The position numbers and the translations under genes were made by a program. The notes under the pieces are model-generated. The model did not search any database. It was given only the letters and a program-made list of their open reading frames with translations, and was not told where the DNA came from. Of a stretch of 5,842 nucleotides of DNA, positions 5,834 to 5,842 are shown one piece after another. The DNA is taken from positions 1-5,842 of the forward strand of contig CALUWZ010000113.1 in assembly GCA_944324625.1 (NCBI GenBank). Reading direction: 5' to 3'. The DNA comes from an uncultured Mailhella sp. (lineage in GTDB: Bacteria; Desulfobacterota; Desulfovibrionia; Desulfovibrionales; Desulfovibrionaceae). The number at the start of each line of letters is the position of its first letter. The first letter of the stretch is position 1.

Positions 5834-5842
5834 GAAATTTCC

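Larger units (their letters stand above)
5544..5842. other. Non-coding right flank, AT-rich with one GC-rich island
   Basis: This 299-bp stretch holds no convincing gene. It contains an AT-rich leader (5544-5635), the long hairpin terminator, a GC-richer island (about 5717-5753) and a final AT-rich part with a likely promoter. The island includes a small hairpin (CTGCAC 5727-5732, GTGCAG 5736-5741) with no T run after it. TTGACA occurs three times (5610, 5691, 5805); the middle copy has no good -10 at normal spacing. No tRNA-like fold or rRNA sequence was seen. Confidence 0.6.

Overview
The window looks like chromosomal DNA from a Desulfovibrio-type bacterium (Desulfobacterota, Desulfovibrionaceae), judged from remembered family resemblance of the HisRS and AspRS proteins and from the gene order hisS-aspS-def. 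Base composition is intermediate: the coding DNA is moderately GC-rich and the intergenic DNA is clearly AT-rich. This assignment is by eye, not from a search. All five supported genes lie on the + strand and fall into two blocks.

Block 1 (about 175-3880) is a translation operon. A near-consensus sigma-70 promoter (TTGACA, 17 bp, TAAAAT) lies 31 bp before hisS (histidyl-tRNA synthetase). hisS overlaps aspS (aspartyl-tRNA synthetase) by one base, and aspS is followed after 3 bp by def (peptide deformylase). A strong intrinsic terminator starts 4 bp after the def stop codon. Two enzymes charge tRNAs and the third removes the formyl group from new N-termini. The AspRS carries the His and Gly residues that mark non-discriminating enzymes, so it may also feed asparagine-tRNA synthesis through GatCAB.

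Block 2 (3887-5543) is a two-gene unit of membrane-anchored or exported proteins. The first is an alpha/beta-hydrolase-like protein with a GHSWG nucleophile elbow. The second is a DUF2333-family protein with one N-terminal membrane segment. The second gene has a clear ribosome-binding site overlapping the hydrolase stop codon. The hydrolase starts only a few bases after the def terminator and has no visible Shine-Dalgarno or promoter, so how this block is expressed is an open question.

The flanks are non-coding. Bases 1-174 are AT-rich and hold three TTTGCAAA-like palindromes about 30 bp apart. Bases 5544-5842 hold a long 21-pair hairpin terminator, three perfect TTGACA hexamers and a likely promoter firing out of the right edge. 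I found no mobile element, CRISPR array, tRNA, rRNA or recognisable new multi-gene system. The most unusual items are the terminator-abutted hydrolase/DUF2333 pair and the structured right flank.
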